Assembly (NCBI RefSeq): GCF_039541915.1
Contig: NZ_BAABHD010000084.1
Location: 186,001-250,000, forward strand
DNA: 64,000 nt
Source: Nibrella saemangeumensis
GTDB lineage: Bacteria > Bacteroidota > Bacteroidia > Cytophagales > Spirosomataceae
Direction: 5' to 3'
Positions 43,212 to 52,926 of the stretch are shown here, one piece after another (positions within the stretch are counted from its first letter, which is position 1; the number at the start of each line of letters is the position of its first letter). The notes below the pieces were generated by a model. That model searched no databases and was not told the DNA's origin. It saw nothing but the letters and a program-made list of their open reading frames with translations. A program made the translations under genes and the position numbers.

Positions 43212-44453
43212 ATGGACCAGTACATTTTGCTTGTTGGCTGCTTCGATACCAAAGGAGAGGTATTTGCTTACCTGCGAAAAGCGATCCTGGCTCAGGGAGA
43301 GCGTGTGCTTACCATCAATACGGGGATTATGGGTACCACTCCTGACTTTCCGGTTGATTATGAAGCCAGCTTAGTTGCCCAAAAGGCAAATCACCCTCTG
43401 ACGGAACTTCAGAAAAATCGGGATCGTGGGCATGCCATTGAGGTCATGAGCAGAGGGGCGGCCGTGCTGGTGCGGGAATTGGCGGAAGCCGGTAAGGTCA
43501 AGGCCGTGATGGGCATGGGCGGTGGGGGAGGGACCTTCATTGCACTGGCAGCCATGCAGTCCGTTCCCTTCGGCATCCCGAAACTCTGCCTGAGCACGGT
43601 AGCAGCCAAGGATCTCTCCCGGCAGGCAGGCAGTAAAGATATCACCCTGATGCCGTCCATCGTTGATGTCGCTGGCCTGAACAGCATCATTGCGCCCTTG
43701 ATTGACCAGGCTGCCGCAGCCGTCTGTGCCATGGCCAATGTGAAAGCGACCGCTACCCATAAACCGGCCGGCCGTATTGCCATCAGCATGTTTGGGAATA
43801 CCACCGCCTGTGTGGATCAGTGTACCGCTTTATTACAGGAACAGGGTTACGAAGTCTTTGCTTTCCATGCCAATGGCGTGGGCGGCAAAACCATGGAAGC
43901 CCTGATTGCCGAAGGATGTTTTGATGCCGTACTCGACGTAACTACGACCGAACTCGCCGATGACCTCTGCGGAGGCATTTGCAGCGCGGGCCCGGATCGG
44001 CTGATGGCGGCTGCCAAACAGGGAATTCCGCAGGTTGTGGTTCCGGGCTGTTTGGATATGGTTAATTTTGGCCACCCGGATGCCGTACCGGATCAGTACA
44101 AAAACCGTATGTTGTACAGTTGGGCACCGGACGTCACGCTCATGCGTACGGATGAAGCCGAAAACAATGAACTGGGCAAGCGGCTGGCCCGGAAACTCAA
44201 CCCGTCAACAGGGCCGGTCAGGGTCGTTTTACCGTTAAACGGTATTTCCCAGATGGATGCCGCAGGAGGCCTGTTTCACCAGCCCTCCTGCAATACAGCG
44301 CTCTTCGACGCGATTAAGGACCATGCTTCGGAACGTGTGCCGGTAATCGAGTCAGCCGCGCACATTAATGATCCAGCCTTTGCTTCTTTGCTGGTTGGCA
44401 GCCTGGTTGCGATGCTGCAACAAACGAATTCAACCATACCCAACAAATCATAA
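43212..44453 (+). CDS. Tm-1-like ATP-binding domain protein (UPF0261)
   Basis: A 413-residue protein like the N-terminal half of the plant resistance protein Tm-1. It begins ILLVGCFDTKGEVFAYLRKA and has VMGMGGGGGTFIALAAMQSV near 100, the ATP-associated glycine-rich loop, ISMFGNTTACVDQC near 190, FHANGVGGKTMEALI near 217 and DVTTTELADDLCGGICSAGP near 243. The second half contains PLNGISQMDAAGGLFHQP near 340. Bacterial homologues are coded next to a PEP-hydrolase-family gene, as here (12 bp gap). The reaction is unknown. Confidence 0.88.
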   Translation: MDQYILLVGCFDTKGEVFAYLRKAILAQGERVLTINTGIMGTTPDFPVDYEASLVAQKANHPLTELQKNRDRGHAIEVMSRGAAVLVRELAEAGKVKAVMGMGGGGGTFIALAAMQSVPFGIPKLCLSTVAAKDLSRQAGSKDITLMPSIVDVAGLNSIIAPLIDQAAAAVCAMANVKATATHKPAGRIAISMFGNTTACVDQCTALLQEQGYEVFAFHANGVGGKTMEALIAEGCFDAVLDVTTTELADDLCGGICSAGPDRLMAAAKQGIPQVVVPGCLDMVNFGHPDAVPDQYKNRMLYSWAPDVTLMRTDEAENNELGKRLARKLNPSTGPVRVVLPLNGISQMDAAGGLFHQPSCNTALFDAIKDHASERVPVIESAAHINDPAFASLLVGSLVAMLQQTNSTIPNKS

Positions 44454-44465
44454 TCAAGACCTGCT

Positions 44466-45332
44466 ATGCCCAATCCATGGACCGGAATCGGAAATCCCTA
44501 CACGAAACAGGAAGTTCGGGATCGTTTACAGCATACCCTTAACCAGCAGAAGGCCATTATTGCCGCCGGGGCCGGAACCGGTATCAGCGCCAAATTCATC
44601 GAAAAAGGGGGGGCTGATCTGCTCATCATTTACAATTCCGGGCGGTTCCGCATGAGCGGACATGGCTCGACGGCGGGTTTGATGGCCTACGATGATGCCA
44701 ATGCCGTAGCCATGGAAATTGGCGAATATGAAGTGTTACCCGTGGTTGAGCAAATCCCGGTAATCTGCGGAGTACATGGCTCCGACCCCCGCCGGCGTAT
44801 GTGGCACCATTTGCTGAAAGTAAAAGAGATGGGCTTTTCGGGCGTCAATAACTTTCCTACGCACTGCATCGTCGACGGCCAGTTCCGGCGGGTGCTGGAA
44901 GAAACCGGAATGGGCTTTGACAAAGAAGTGGAGATGATCCGGCTGGCTACCAAAATGGACCTGTTCTCGATTGTCTACGTGGCTACGCCAGCGGAAGCGC
45001 GTCAGATGGCCGAAGCCGGGGCCGATGCCGTCATCGCCCACGTAGGCACTACGGTGGGTGGCTCCATTGGGGTTGTCGAGGCTACCTGCTCCATGGATGA
45101 GGCTGCGGAACGAACCCGGCAAATTATTGATGCGGCTAAAGCGGTGAATCCGGACACCTTTTTTCTGACGCATGGCGGCCCGATCAATACCCCCGATGAT
45201 GTCCGCCTGATTCTGGACCGAACCCAGGCGCATGGATTTGTAGGAGCCTCTTCGCTGGAACGTATGGGTGTTGAAGCCTCCTTAACCGAGTTAACCAGAC
45301 AGTTCAAGGCGCTGACGCTCAACCGGTCCTGA
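44466..45332 (+). CDS. Phosphoenolpyruvate hydrolase-family TIM-barrel protein (Tm-1 C-terminal domain homologue)
   Basis: A 288-residue protein starting MPNPWTGIGNPYTKQEVRDR, with AAGAGTGISAKFIEKGGADL near 38, GHGSTAGLMAYDDANAVAME near 62, and ADAVIAHVGTTVGGSIGVVE near 182. These are features of the PEP hydrolase/phosphonopyruvate hydrolase-like barrel that forms the second half of plant Tm-1. The enzyme probably acts on a phosphorylated or keto acid; its true substrate is unknown. It is 12 bp after the UPF0261 gene and 112 bp before the GntR regulator. Confidence 0.86.
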   Translation: MPNPWTGIGNPYTKQEVRDRLQHTLNQQKAIIAAGAGTGISAKFIEKGGADLLIIYNSGRFRMSGHGSTAGLMAYDDANAVAMEIGEYEVLPVVEQIPVICGVHGSDPRRRMWHHLLKVKEMGFSGVNNFPTHCIVDGQFRRVLEETGMGFDKEVEMIRLATKMDLFSIVYVATPAEARQMAEAGADAVIAHVGTTVGGSIGVVEATCSMDEAAERTRQIIDAAKAVNPDTFFLTHGGPINTPDDVRLILDRTQAHGFVGASSLERMGVEASLTELTRQFKALTLNRS

Positions 45333-45444
45333 CCAATATTTTTTGCCAGGCAGGTTGCTTACCTTGATGCGTGGTATACCTTCTTCAGACACTTTTCTTA
45401 TTTTTACATACCGATGTAACGCATTCCGGTTCCTTTACTCTTAC

Positions 45445-46215
45445 ATGATGAAGCCTAAATTTATAACCATTAGTGAAACCATTATTGAAAAAATAAAATC
45501 CGGAGAGCTACAGCCAGGGGATCAGATACCTTCTGAAAACGAACTCATCAAACATTATCAGGTCAGCAACACCACGGCCCGCAAAAGTCTGCTGGACATT
45601 GAGTCGAGGGGCTGGGCGAAACGAATCAAAGGCAAGGGTACTTACGTGCTGAACCGGACGCGGGACCACCACCTGATCCGTACCCTGGGCTCCATTTATG
45701 CCACTCGGAGGGGTTTTCACGAGAGCCTGCTGGCCGAAGGGTTTCAACCCAAAAATCTGGTGCTTGAAAAAACGATTCTGCCCGATGGCATCTCGTCGGA
45801 AATCGGCGGCAAACATTTTATCATTGATGGCCCAGTGCTCAAACTACACCAGCTCCGGTACGCCGACGAGGAAATCATCAAAGACGAACTGAAGTACATT
45901 TCCCTAAAGCTCTGTCCGAACATCAACCGCATGCCGACGGAGATTTCGTATTTTAAAGTGTACGAAAGCTCCTACCACCTGAAAATTGAGGAGGTCAAAC
46001 AGACGCTGAGTGCCGATATTCTGCAACCCGACTCGGCGGAAAACAACTTTGAGCTGAAAAAGGCAACCCCCATGTTTATTCTGGACAGCGCGGTGGTCTG
46101 CACGGGCAATAAAGTCGTTGAAATTGAACGTTCCTACTACCGGGGTGACAAGTATAAGTTTGCCATCATCGCCAATCCGGATTACAACGATACCAACGGC
46201 CAGTCGGAAAGCTAA
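45445..46215 (+). CDS. GntR-family regulator with UTRA ligand domain (HutC subfamily)
   Basis: The start is the ATG at 45445 or 45448; upstream codons have no support. The 256-residue protein has an N-terminal winged helix (IIEKIKSGELQPGDQIPSEN, then VSNTTARKSLLDIESRGWAK) and a C-terminal UTRA domain (LRYADEEIIKDELKYISLKL near 145, KKATPMFILDSAVV near 200). Its ligand is likely a sugar or sugar phosphate. It stands last in the plus-strand run and converges (7 bp gap) with the PUL. It is the obvious candidate to bind the dyads at 61767 and 63086. Confidence 0.88.
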   Translation: MMKPKFITISETIIEKIKSGELQPGDQIPSENELIKHYQVSNTTARKSLLDIESRGWAKRIKGKGTYVLNRTRDHHLIRTLGSIYATRRGFHESLLAEGFQPKNLVLEKTILPDGISSEIGGKHFIIDGPVLKLHQLRYADEEIIKDELKYISLKLCPNINRMPTEISYFKVYESSYHLKIEEVKQTLSADILQPDSAENNFELKKATPMFILDSAVVCTGNKVVEIERSYYRGDKYKFAIIANPDYNDTNGQSES

Positions 46216-46222
46216 TCTGCCT

Positions 46223-46936
46223 TTATTTCGTGTTGGCTAACCATTCGATGATGGTATTGGCGATGATCTCATGGCCCGCCAGATTCGGGTGGTTAACGTG
46301 CGACATATAATCTTTCACCGCCCCGGTAAGCGCTATTTTCTTGAACACTGCATACGGATCAGCGAGCCCGACATGATGCGTCTCTGCCAGTTGCCGGATC
46401 TGGATGGTATGCTGTTCCAGCGGATTGTCGGCCGCCAGCAGGTCAACCCGCTGGTCGGGCGAGGGGGTTAGCAGGATCACTTTAATATGTTGCGCCAGCG
46501 CCTTCCGAATCATGCCGTCCCAGGCCTCTTTTGTCTTCTCCATCCCCTGAAACCGATCATTGAGGGCGTAGTCGATCAGGAGCACATCAGGTCTATGCAC
46601 CAGTACCTCCTTTTCCAGCCGTGCATTCCCTTTTTGTGAGTTCTCTCCCCCGATAGCCGTCACGATGACATTAACCACCGCATACGGGTATTGCTCTTTA
46701 AGCTTCCTCAGCACCAGATGCGGATACGACTCCAGCGTATGAACCTCATGATTATGCCAGAACCCGGCCGGCACGGAATGCCCGTGAAAGACGATATTGA
46801 TGGTCCGGTTTTTCGGCCAGACGGCATTCAGTTCTTTCTTTACGTCGGCCAGATACGAATTCTTATCCGCTACCTGCGCCTGACTGGTAATTGACAGGAA
46901 AAGCAGGATACCAGGAAGACAGGTCAGAAGTTTCAT
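46223..46936 (-). CDS. Secreted SGNH/GDSL-family esterase
   Basis: The ATG at 46936 overlaps the stop of the GH106 gene by 4 bp and begins a signal peptide (MKLLTCLPGILLFLSITSQA). The 237-residue protein has the SGNH blocks: block I as VFHGHSVPAG near 49 with GHS in place of GDS, GGENS near 92, LLIDYALND near 118 (Asn of block III) and NHPNLAGHEI near 219 with the catalytic His. It probably removes acetyl or other esters from a plant or microbial glycan, consistent with its place at the end of the PUL. Confidence 0.86.
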   Translation of the reverse strand: MKLLTCLPGILLFLSITSQAQVADKNSYLADVKKELNAVWPKNRTINIVFHGHSVPAGFWHNHEVHTLESYPHLVLRKLKEQYPYAVVNVIVTAIGGENSQKGNARLEKEVLVHRPDVLLIDYALNDRFQGMEKTKEAWDGMIRKALAQHIKVILLTPSPDQRVDLLAADNPLEQHTIQIRQLAETHHVGLADPYAVFKKIALTGAVKDYMSHVNHPNLAGHEIIANTIIEWLANTK

Positions 46937-49926
46937 GGTTTTAGGGGTTTTACGGTCCAGAGGGTAACGGGCCCCAGCAGGCCCGACTTTTTGAGCGGTA
47001 CATCGCCCCATGGGGTCAGGTTCTTGTTCGCTTTAACGATATTGGTATTCGTGAATTTTTCGCCGGTGAGCGCATCGCCGGTCATGCGGTTCGACCAGGT
47101 ATTGGCTACCTCTACTTTCAATTGATTGGTCCCCGGTATGAGAGCGTCCGTAATATCAAACCGGTGCGGCTTCGCCCAGGTAATGCCCATGGGCTTGTTG
47201 TTCACCCATACTTCAGCGACCTCAGCCATATCGCCCAAATCCAGATAGATTCGTTCATTTGGTGCGGGTTTGGCGACGGCAAACGACTTCTGATAGGCCG
47301 CGATACCCGAAAAGTAGCGAATGCCTTTTTCGGGAGCCTCGGTCCAGGACATCAGTTTCGGGAACGAAGCTTTTTCGGGCGCTCCCCAGTTTTTGGGGAA
47401 CGTGAGGTTCCACGCACCGGTGAGTGTGGTAACGGGCGATAAGACGTCTACCCGCTGCGTAGTGGCTCCCTTCTTTACGCCGGAGGGGCTTTTCTCCAGC
47501 GAAAAGAAACCAGACGGGGTGTACTGGATCATCGGCGGCCCCCCACCCGCGCCGGCAGTAACCTGGTAGTGAGCAGCCGGCTTTTCGTTGGTGAATACAA
47601 TAAAATAAGTTCCATGAGGAGGCAGGGTGAGCGGCATCACCGCCTGGCTACCCGTCTGATCGTAGACGCTAACCGGCACGATCTCGCCGGATACGGGGTC
47701 CCATAGCTGGGGCGCTTTGCCCTGCTGACGGAAACTACAGTTTCTGGATACCCATTGATCTGTGGTGTTCCGAATCAGATAGAAGTCATTACCATTCCGG
47801 GCGGAGTGAATATAGTCAAGCGTACCGGCTTTCTGATCCGAATAACTGAAATCAGGGGAGACCTGTAAGGCTTCCAGTACCTTCACGGGTTCGGTCGTAG
47901 CGTATATCTTGCCATTCTCACGAGCTGTACGGGTAAAGGCGCTGGTCGTCCATAGCTGATTCGCTGCGGCTGCCACCTCGCTGCTGGCTTTGGGCTGGTG
48001 GGTCAGGCCCGCCGATCCAGCCGGCTTCTGGCCTACGATGATCGCTCCCTGTTCGGCCAGTAGCTTGAGTTTAGCCAGCGCCTGCGGGTTCATCCCGGAC
48101 TCGTTGCCGATGCTGAGTACCTTGTAGCGGCCGACACCCGGCAAAACCAGTTCACCCTTGTCGACGGTCAGATTGTTGATGAGCACTTCGGTATTGACGA
48201 TCTCGTAGTCATAACCCGGTCCGACGCTGAAGCGCGTATTCTTGGGGGGCACCAGGTTCGGCACGTTGTCGCCGTAGTAATGGAGTACATCCGCTACAAA
48301 GTCCGTGTTCTGAAGAATAAAGGAGATACGCGCCAGGTAGTCATTGAACGGCTTGATCTTGGGCCACCAGACACGCCGGTCGTTGTAGTGCGTACCGGCA
48401 AAGTAAGCGATACCCGGATACCCGAAGCCGGTTGGATTATGGGGAAAGCCGTGAATGACCAGCCGGTTCATTCCTTCGCAGAAGGCGCGGTCGGCAATGA
48501 CCTTCAGATTGGCCGGCCCTTCCTGCCAGTCCCAGTAGCTGGTGAAAGCCTCTTCTTCCACCATGCCCCGTTTGTAGATATGCGAAGCAGCCGCAATCTC
48601 TTTGACCAGCCAGATCAGATCCACGATACTGTCTTTATCGAAGAACGTGCGGTTGTACCAAAACTCTCCGCGGGGAATGTCGAGTGAACCGAGCGCTTTC
48701 AGGGTCTCCACCGGAATGTGGTGCAGGTGACCCGGTCCGCCGGCTTCCGAGGTGATCTTTAGCCCATACCTATTGCAGATCTCCTTCGACTTCCGGTAGT
48801 GATTGTTGATCATCAGCTCCGAAAACGTCTTGGTAAAATCAACCTGAAAGCCTTCGTAGGTGTTAGACGCGAACAGAGCGGGCGTGTAGATGGCCGGCAG
48901 GAACTTGTAAATATCATAGCCGTGCAGTTTCCGGAACGTTGCGGGCAGCGACGACGTCCAGGTAAACTCCTTGGCCTCGTAACTGGCGAGGTATAGGTAC
49001 TTCAGAGCACTCTGGCGGAAATCACCGATCCGGGGCTTCAGACGGTCAATAAAATACATCAGGTGCATCTCGGTCGCCGTCGAATCGAAATGGTCGATAA
49101 TGGGCCCCAGCGAATTGGGCGTAGGCCGGATCAACTGCTCGCCGGAGTTGGAGCAGACATAGCGGTACACATCCCAATCACCGGCGGGGGCTTGCCAGGC
49201 AAGGGTTTCCGACGCGGCATCGAAGTGTTTCGTTACATTGATGATCGCTGAGGTATCCGTCAGATTGCCGGCACCGGCCGGCACCGCAATAACGGCTACA
49301 TCTTCCCGGTAAACGGGCCTCCCGGTATCATCGTACTCAATCTTGCGCGGATTGCCCTGCCGGTCGGGCGTAATGGTCGGGAAGGGCAACTTGACGCGGG
49401 CAGGGGAACTGCCGGTAAGGGTTGTTTTGGAGAAATAGAGCGTTTTGGCTGCGTGCTTCGGCTGCACCCAGCTTCCGCCGGCATTCCAGCTACTGGCCAG
49501 GTTCAGGCCTACCTCCAGGTTTAGTTTACCGGCTTCCTGAATGGCCATCTGGATCACATCCAGCGACTGATCCCCCATAAAAGCGGGACCCGCCGGAATA
49601 ATCCGGTTGGGATCGCTGGCGGGCGGCAGTCCGATTTCGAAAATATCGACGCCACCTAAACCGGCATTTTTGATGGCCCGCAGTTCTTCTTTGAGCCTGA
49701 CGGTATCCACGTAGCCGTTGAGCCACCACCAGTATACCTTAGGACGTGCCGGGAGCGGTGGGCGTTTAAACCCTTCTTTTAGGACGATCAGCTCATCGGA
49801 AGGCTTCTGGCCAATGCGAAACGAGAGTAACGTGGCCGTTCCCACCAGGATCAGGGCACCCATGATTATCCACCTGGTCAATCGCGGCTGACGGTTATCA
49901 CGCTGATTTCTGCTAAAGCTTTCCAT
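46933..49926 (-). CDS. GH106-type alpha-L-rhamnosidase-like glycoside hydrolase, copy 1
   Basis: A 997-residue protein with an N-terminal membrane anchor or signal (IIMGALILVGTATLLSF). PKVYWWWLNGYVDTVRLKEE near 62 is the family entry motif, followed by GGVDIFEIG near 92, EVGLNLASSWNAGGSWV near 136 and VSASEAGGPGHLHHIPVETL-like sequence near 400. The C-terminal 200 residues form beta-sandwich domains (DLGDMAEVAEVWVNNKPMGI near 908). It overlaps copy 2 by 14 bp. GH106 enzymes remove alpha-L-rhamnose; the exact linkage is unknown. Regions are strongly similar to copy 2, evidence of duplication. Confidence 0.85.
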   Translation of the reverse strand: MESFSRNQRDNRQPRLTRWIIMGALILVGTATLLSFRIGQKPSDELIVLKEGFKRPPLPARPKVYWWWLNGYVDTVRLKEELRAIKNAGLGGVDIFEIGLPPASDPNRIIPAGPAFMGDQSLDVIQMAIQEAGKLNLEVGLNLASSWNAGGSWVQPKHAAKTLYFSKTTLTGSSPARVKLPFPTITPDRQGNPRKIEYDDTGRPVYREDVAVIAVPAGAGNLTDTSAIINVTKHFDAASETLAWQAPAGDWDVYRYVCSNSGEQLIRPTPNSLGPIIDHFDSTATEMHLMYFIDRLKPRIGDFRQSALKYLYLASYEAKEFTWTSSLPATFRKLHGYDIYKFLPAIYTPALFASNTYEGFQVDFTKTFSELMINNHYRKSKEICNRYGLKITSEAGGPGHLHHIPVETLKALGSLDIPRGEFWYNRTFFDKDSIVDLIWLVKEIAAASHIYKRGMVEEEAFTSYWDWQEGPANLKVIADRAFCEGMNRLVIHGFPHNPTGFGYPGIAYFAGTHYNDRRVWWPKIKPFNDYLARISFILQNTDFVADVLHYYGDNVPNLVPPKNTRFSVGPGYDYEIVNTEVLINNLTVDKGELVLPGVGRYKVLSIGNESGMNPQALAKLKLLAEQGAIIVGQKPAGSAGLTHQPKASSEVAAAANQLWTTSAFTRTARENGKIYATTEPVKVLEALQVSPDFSYSDQKAGTLDYIHSARNGNDFYLIRNTTDQWVSRNCSFRQQGKAPQLWDPVSGEIVPVSVYDQTGSQAVMPLTLPPHGTYFIVFTNEKPAAHYQVTAGAGGGPPMIQYTPSGFFSLEKSPSGVKKGATTQRVDVLSPVTTLTGAWNLTFPKNWGAPEKASFPKLMSWTEAPEKGIRYFSGIAAYQKSFAVAKPAPNERIYLDLGDMAEVAEVWVNNKPMGITWAKPHRFDITDALIPGTNQLKVEVANTWSNRMTGDALTGEKFTNTNIVKANKNLTPWGDVPLKKSGLLGPVTLWTVKPLKP

Positions 49927-52891
49927 TCGTAGTTATGTGAAAGGGTTGAACAGTTTGGAGGGTAACCGGTCCCAAAAGACCCGACTCGACTAAGGGCGTT
50001 TCAGACCACAGCAACTCCCGGGAGCCTCTTACTTTCAGGTTGGTCTGGGTATAGTTTTCCTTCTCCCTGATATCGCCGATGATCCGGTTCGACCAGGTAT
50101 TGATGACTTCGACGCGCAGCGAGTTTTCACCGGGTTTTATGACATCCGTCACATCGTAGCGGTAGGGCGCGGCCCAGGTTATGCCCAGCGGTTTTCCGTT
50201 CAGCCATACGTCAGCCACCTTACCTACTTTGCCGAGGTCGAGGTAAGTCCGGCCGGAGGAAGCCGCAGGCCTGGTGTAGGTAAACGTTTTGGTGTACAGA
50301 CCGGCCCCGGAATAATGCGCAATACCTTTATCGGCAGACTGTGTCCAGGAGATCAGGGTCGGAAACGTTGCCGTTTCGGGTGCTCCCCAGCCTTTGGTGA
50401 AGGTAACATGCCAGGTTCCTTCAATGGGCTGAACCTGTATCCTGTTATCTATCCGACTGGCTTTGGCGGTACCCGTAAGTTCAACATTGCCGTTCTCCAG
50501 AAACTCCAGCCCATTAGGGGTATACGTAAACAGCGGTGGATGCGCCGTTGTCGAGGTTACCGCTTTGAAGGGCGGGGGGCTGCTTTGCCGGTTGAACACG
50601 ACAAAGCAGGAACCGTACGGACCAAACGTAAGCGGTACCTCAACATGATCTCCAACCTGGTTGTAGACCGGGATTGGAATGATCTGCCCCGTCACGGCAT
50701 CCCATAATTCGGGGGCTTTACCGGGTTGTCGGAAAGAGCAGAGCCGGGCTACGGTCTTGTCGGTGGTATTGCGTACGAAGTAAAAATCCAGTTCCCCTTT
50801 TTTGTGGTGGATGTAGTCGAGCAGGGGTTGACTCTTGCCCATGTAGTCGATCCGCTGCGAGCCTTTGTCGGGATAGTCGAAATCGGGCGATACCCTGAGG
50901 GCCTGCAGGATTTGCCCGGCCGGTGTCGTAAAGACCTTCCCTTTTTTCAGCTCATTCGGTGAAAAGTTACCTGTACCGTTCCACAGCCGGTTGGCTACTG
51001 TCTGGCTGGCACCCCACACGCCCGTTGGTTTCGCTCCAGTGATAATGGCCCCGGCTTTGGCGAGTTCTTCCAGTTTTCGAAGTACAGCCGGGTCATCTCC
51101 GATGATTTCATCCAGCGCCAGGACTTTAAACTGCGCCCCGTACGGCAGGGTAAGCAACCCGTTTTTGACGGTGAGGTCGCTCAGGAGCTTTTCGGTATTA
51201 ATAAGCTCATAGTCATACCCGGAGCCAACGGCAAAACGGGAGTTCTTGGGCGTACCAAAGTTGGGCACCTTGTTGCCGTAGTAGTACAGGACATCGGCGA
51301 CAAAGCCGGTCTCCTGCAACACGTACGAGACCCGCGCCAGGTAATCGTTGAACGGTTTTACTTTAGGCCACCAGGTGGTCTTGACGTTGAAATGGGTACC
51401 GGCGGCATACACATTACCCGGAAATCCCTGCCGGGTAGGATTATGGGTAAAGCCATGAATGACCGGACGACTCATGCCCTCACAAAAGGCCCGGTCGCCG
51501 ATGGGCCGCATATCGCCGGGGCCTTCCTGCCAGTTCTGAAAGCTGGTGAAAGCCTCCAGTTCGGTGATTTTGCGTCGGTAGAGGTGCGAAGCAGCCGCAA
51601 TCTCTTTGACCAGCATCAGCAGGTCGATACTGTCTTTGGTATCGTCGAGCCGGGCGTGATTGATCCAGAACTCACCGCGGGGTACATCCAGCGAGCCCAG
51701 AGCTTTAATGGCTTCCACCGGCACATTATGCAGTGGTGGCCCCGGCCCGCCCGACTCCGAAATCAGGTTCAGTCCGTAGCGATTGGCAATTTCTTTACCC
51801 TTTCGGTAGTGGTTGTTGATCATCAGCTCGGAAATGGTCCGGTTCAGATCCTGCTGGAAACGATCGGTGGTTTTCGGGTCGAAAGCCGTTTTGTTGAAGA
51901 TGTAAGGCAGAAATTTGGCTATGTCGTAGCCGTTCAGTTTCTTAAACTGATCCGCTAGGGAAGGGGTCCACAAGGCATTTTTGGCTTCGAAGCTGGCCAG
52001 GTAAAGATTCTTCAGTGCCGTTTTCCGGAAATCCCCCAGCACCGGTTTCAGCCGGTTGATGAAGTACATAAAGTGCATCCGGGTGGCGGTCGAGTCGAAA
52101 TGATCGATGATGGGGCCCTTCGAGTTGGGACTGGGCAGCAACAGCGGATCCCCCGAGTTGGAGCAGACGTAGCGATGAATTTCCCAGGTACCGGTCGGTA
52201 CAGACCAGTTCAGGGTTTCTGTTTTCGGGTCAAAATAGCGGGTTACATTAACAATCCGGCTGGTGTCCAGATACGTTTGTCCGGCCTGAACCGGTATGGC
52301 CAGCACGGCTACCTCCTGGCGGTACACGGGCCTGCCATCGGGTGCAAACTGAATCAACAACTCATTCCCTCTGCTGTCTTTCTTCGGAATGTCGGGAAAC
52401 GGTACCGGAATCGACTGGCGGCCCGGCTTATCCATCATGAGTTTAGACACGTACAGCGACTTTGCCGCGTACTCGGGCGTTACCCAACTGCCACCGGCAT
52501 TCCAGCTGCTGGCCAGATTCAGGCCTACCTCCAGGCCGAGCTTCGTCGCTTCCTGAATCGCAAACGTGATGGTCTTCAGCGACTCGTCACCCATGAACGA
52601 CGGCCCGGCGGGAACCAGGCCGTCGGACCGGAAACCGATTTCAAAAATATCGACCCCACCCAGCCCGGCATTCTTAATGCTTTGCAGTTCTTCCCGCAGC
52701 AGGGTGGTGTCGGTATGTCCGTTGAGCCACCACCAGTACACCTTAGGCCGAGCAGTGCCTTTGGGATCTTTAAAGCCGGCCTGCATGGTTTTCAGATCCT
52801 GCGCCTTGCTGGCGTATGGTAACGCCAGGCAGGCAAGCCAGCAGGCCGAAAAAACAATAAAAGCCAGGTAGTTGCGTGTCCGTATTTTCAT
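49913..52891 (-). CDS. GH106-type alpha-L-rhamnosidase-like glycoside hydrolase, copy 2
   Basis: A 992-residue secreted protein (signal: IVFSACWLACLALPYASKAQ). It aligns end to end with copy 1: PKVYWWWLNGHTDTTLLREE near 47, GGVDIFEIG near 78, GLNLASSWNAGGSWVTPEYA near 122, SESGGPGPPLHNVPVEAIKA near 390, and DLGKVGKVADVWLNGKPLGI near 905. Differences in the loops suggest different glycan linkages. It lies 35 bp after the 847-residue gene in the PUL. Catalytic residues of GH106 cannot be assigned with certainty by eye. Confidence 0.85.
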   Translation of the reverse strand: MKIRTRNYLAFIVFSACWLACLALPYASKAQDLKTMQAGFKDPKGTARPKVYWWWLNGHTDTTLLREELQSIKNAGLGGVDIFEIGFRSDGLVPAGPSFMGDESLKTITFAIQEATKLGLEVGLNLASSWNAGGSWVTPEYAAKSLYVSKLMMDKPGRQSIPVPFPDIPKKDSRGNELLIQFAPDGRPVYRQEVAVLAIPVQAGQTYLDTSRIVNVTRYFDPKTETLNWSVPTGTWEIHRYVCSNSGDPLLLPSPNSKGPIIDHFDSTATRMHFMYFINRLKPVLGDFRKTALKNLYLASFEAKNALWTPSLADQFKKLNGYDIAKFLPYIFNKTAFDPKTTDRFQQDLNRTISELMINNHYRKGKEIANRYGLNLISESGGPGPPLHNVPVEAIKALGSLDVPRGEFWINHARLDDTKDSIDLLMLVKEIAAASHLYRRKITELEAFTSFQNWQEGPGDMRPIGDRAFCEGMSRPVIHGFTHNPTRQGFPGNVYAAGTHFNVKTTWWPKVKPFNDYLARVSYVLQETGFVADVLYYYGNKVPNFGTPKNSRFAVGSGYDYELINTEKLLSDLTVKNGLLTLPYGAQFKVLALDEIIGDDPAVLRKLEELAKAGAIITGAKPTGVWGASQTVANRLWNGTGNFSPNELKKGKVFTTPAGQILQALRVSPDFDYPDKGSQRIDYMGKSQPLLDYIHHKKGELDFYFVRNTTDKTVARLCSFRQPGKAPELWDAVTGQIIPIPVYNQVGDHVEVPLTFGPYGSCFVVFNRQSSPPPFKAVTSTTAHPPLFTYTPNGLEFLENGNVELTGTAKASRIDNRIQVQPIEGTWHVTFTKGWGAPETATFPTLISWTQSADKGIAHYSGAGLYTKTFTYTRPAASSGRTYLDLGKVGKVADVWLNGKPLGITWAAPYRYDVTDVIKPGENSLRVEVINTWSNRIIGDIREKENYTQTNLKVRGSRELLWSETPLVESGLLGPVTLQTVQPFHITTNGKL

Positions 52892-52926
52892 GGTTGTTCA
52901 GGGGTTAGGATGCCGGAGTGCGAACG

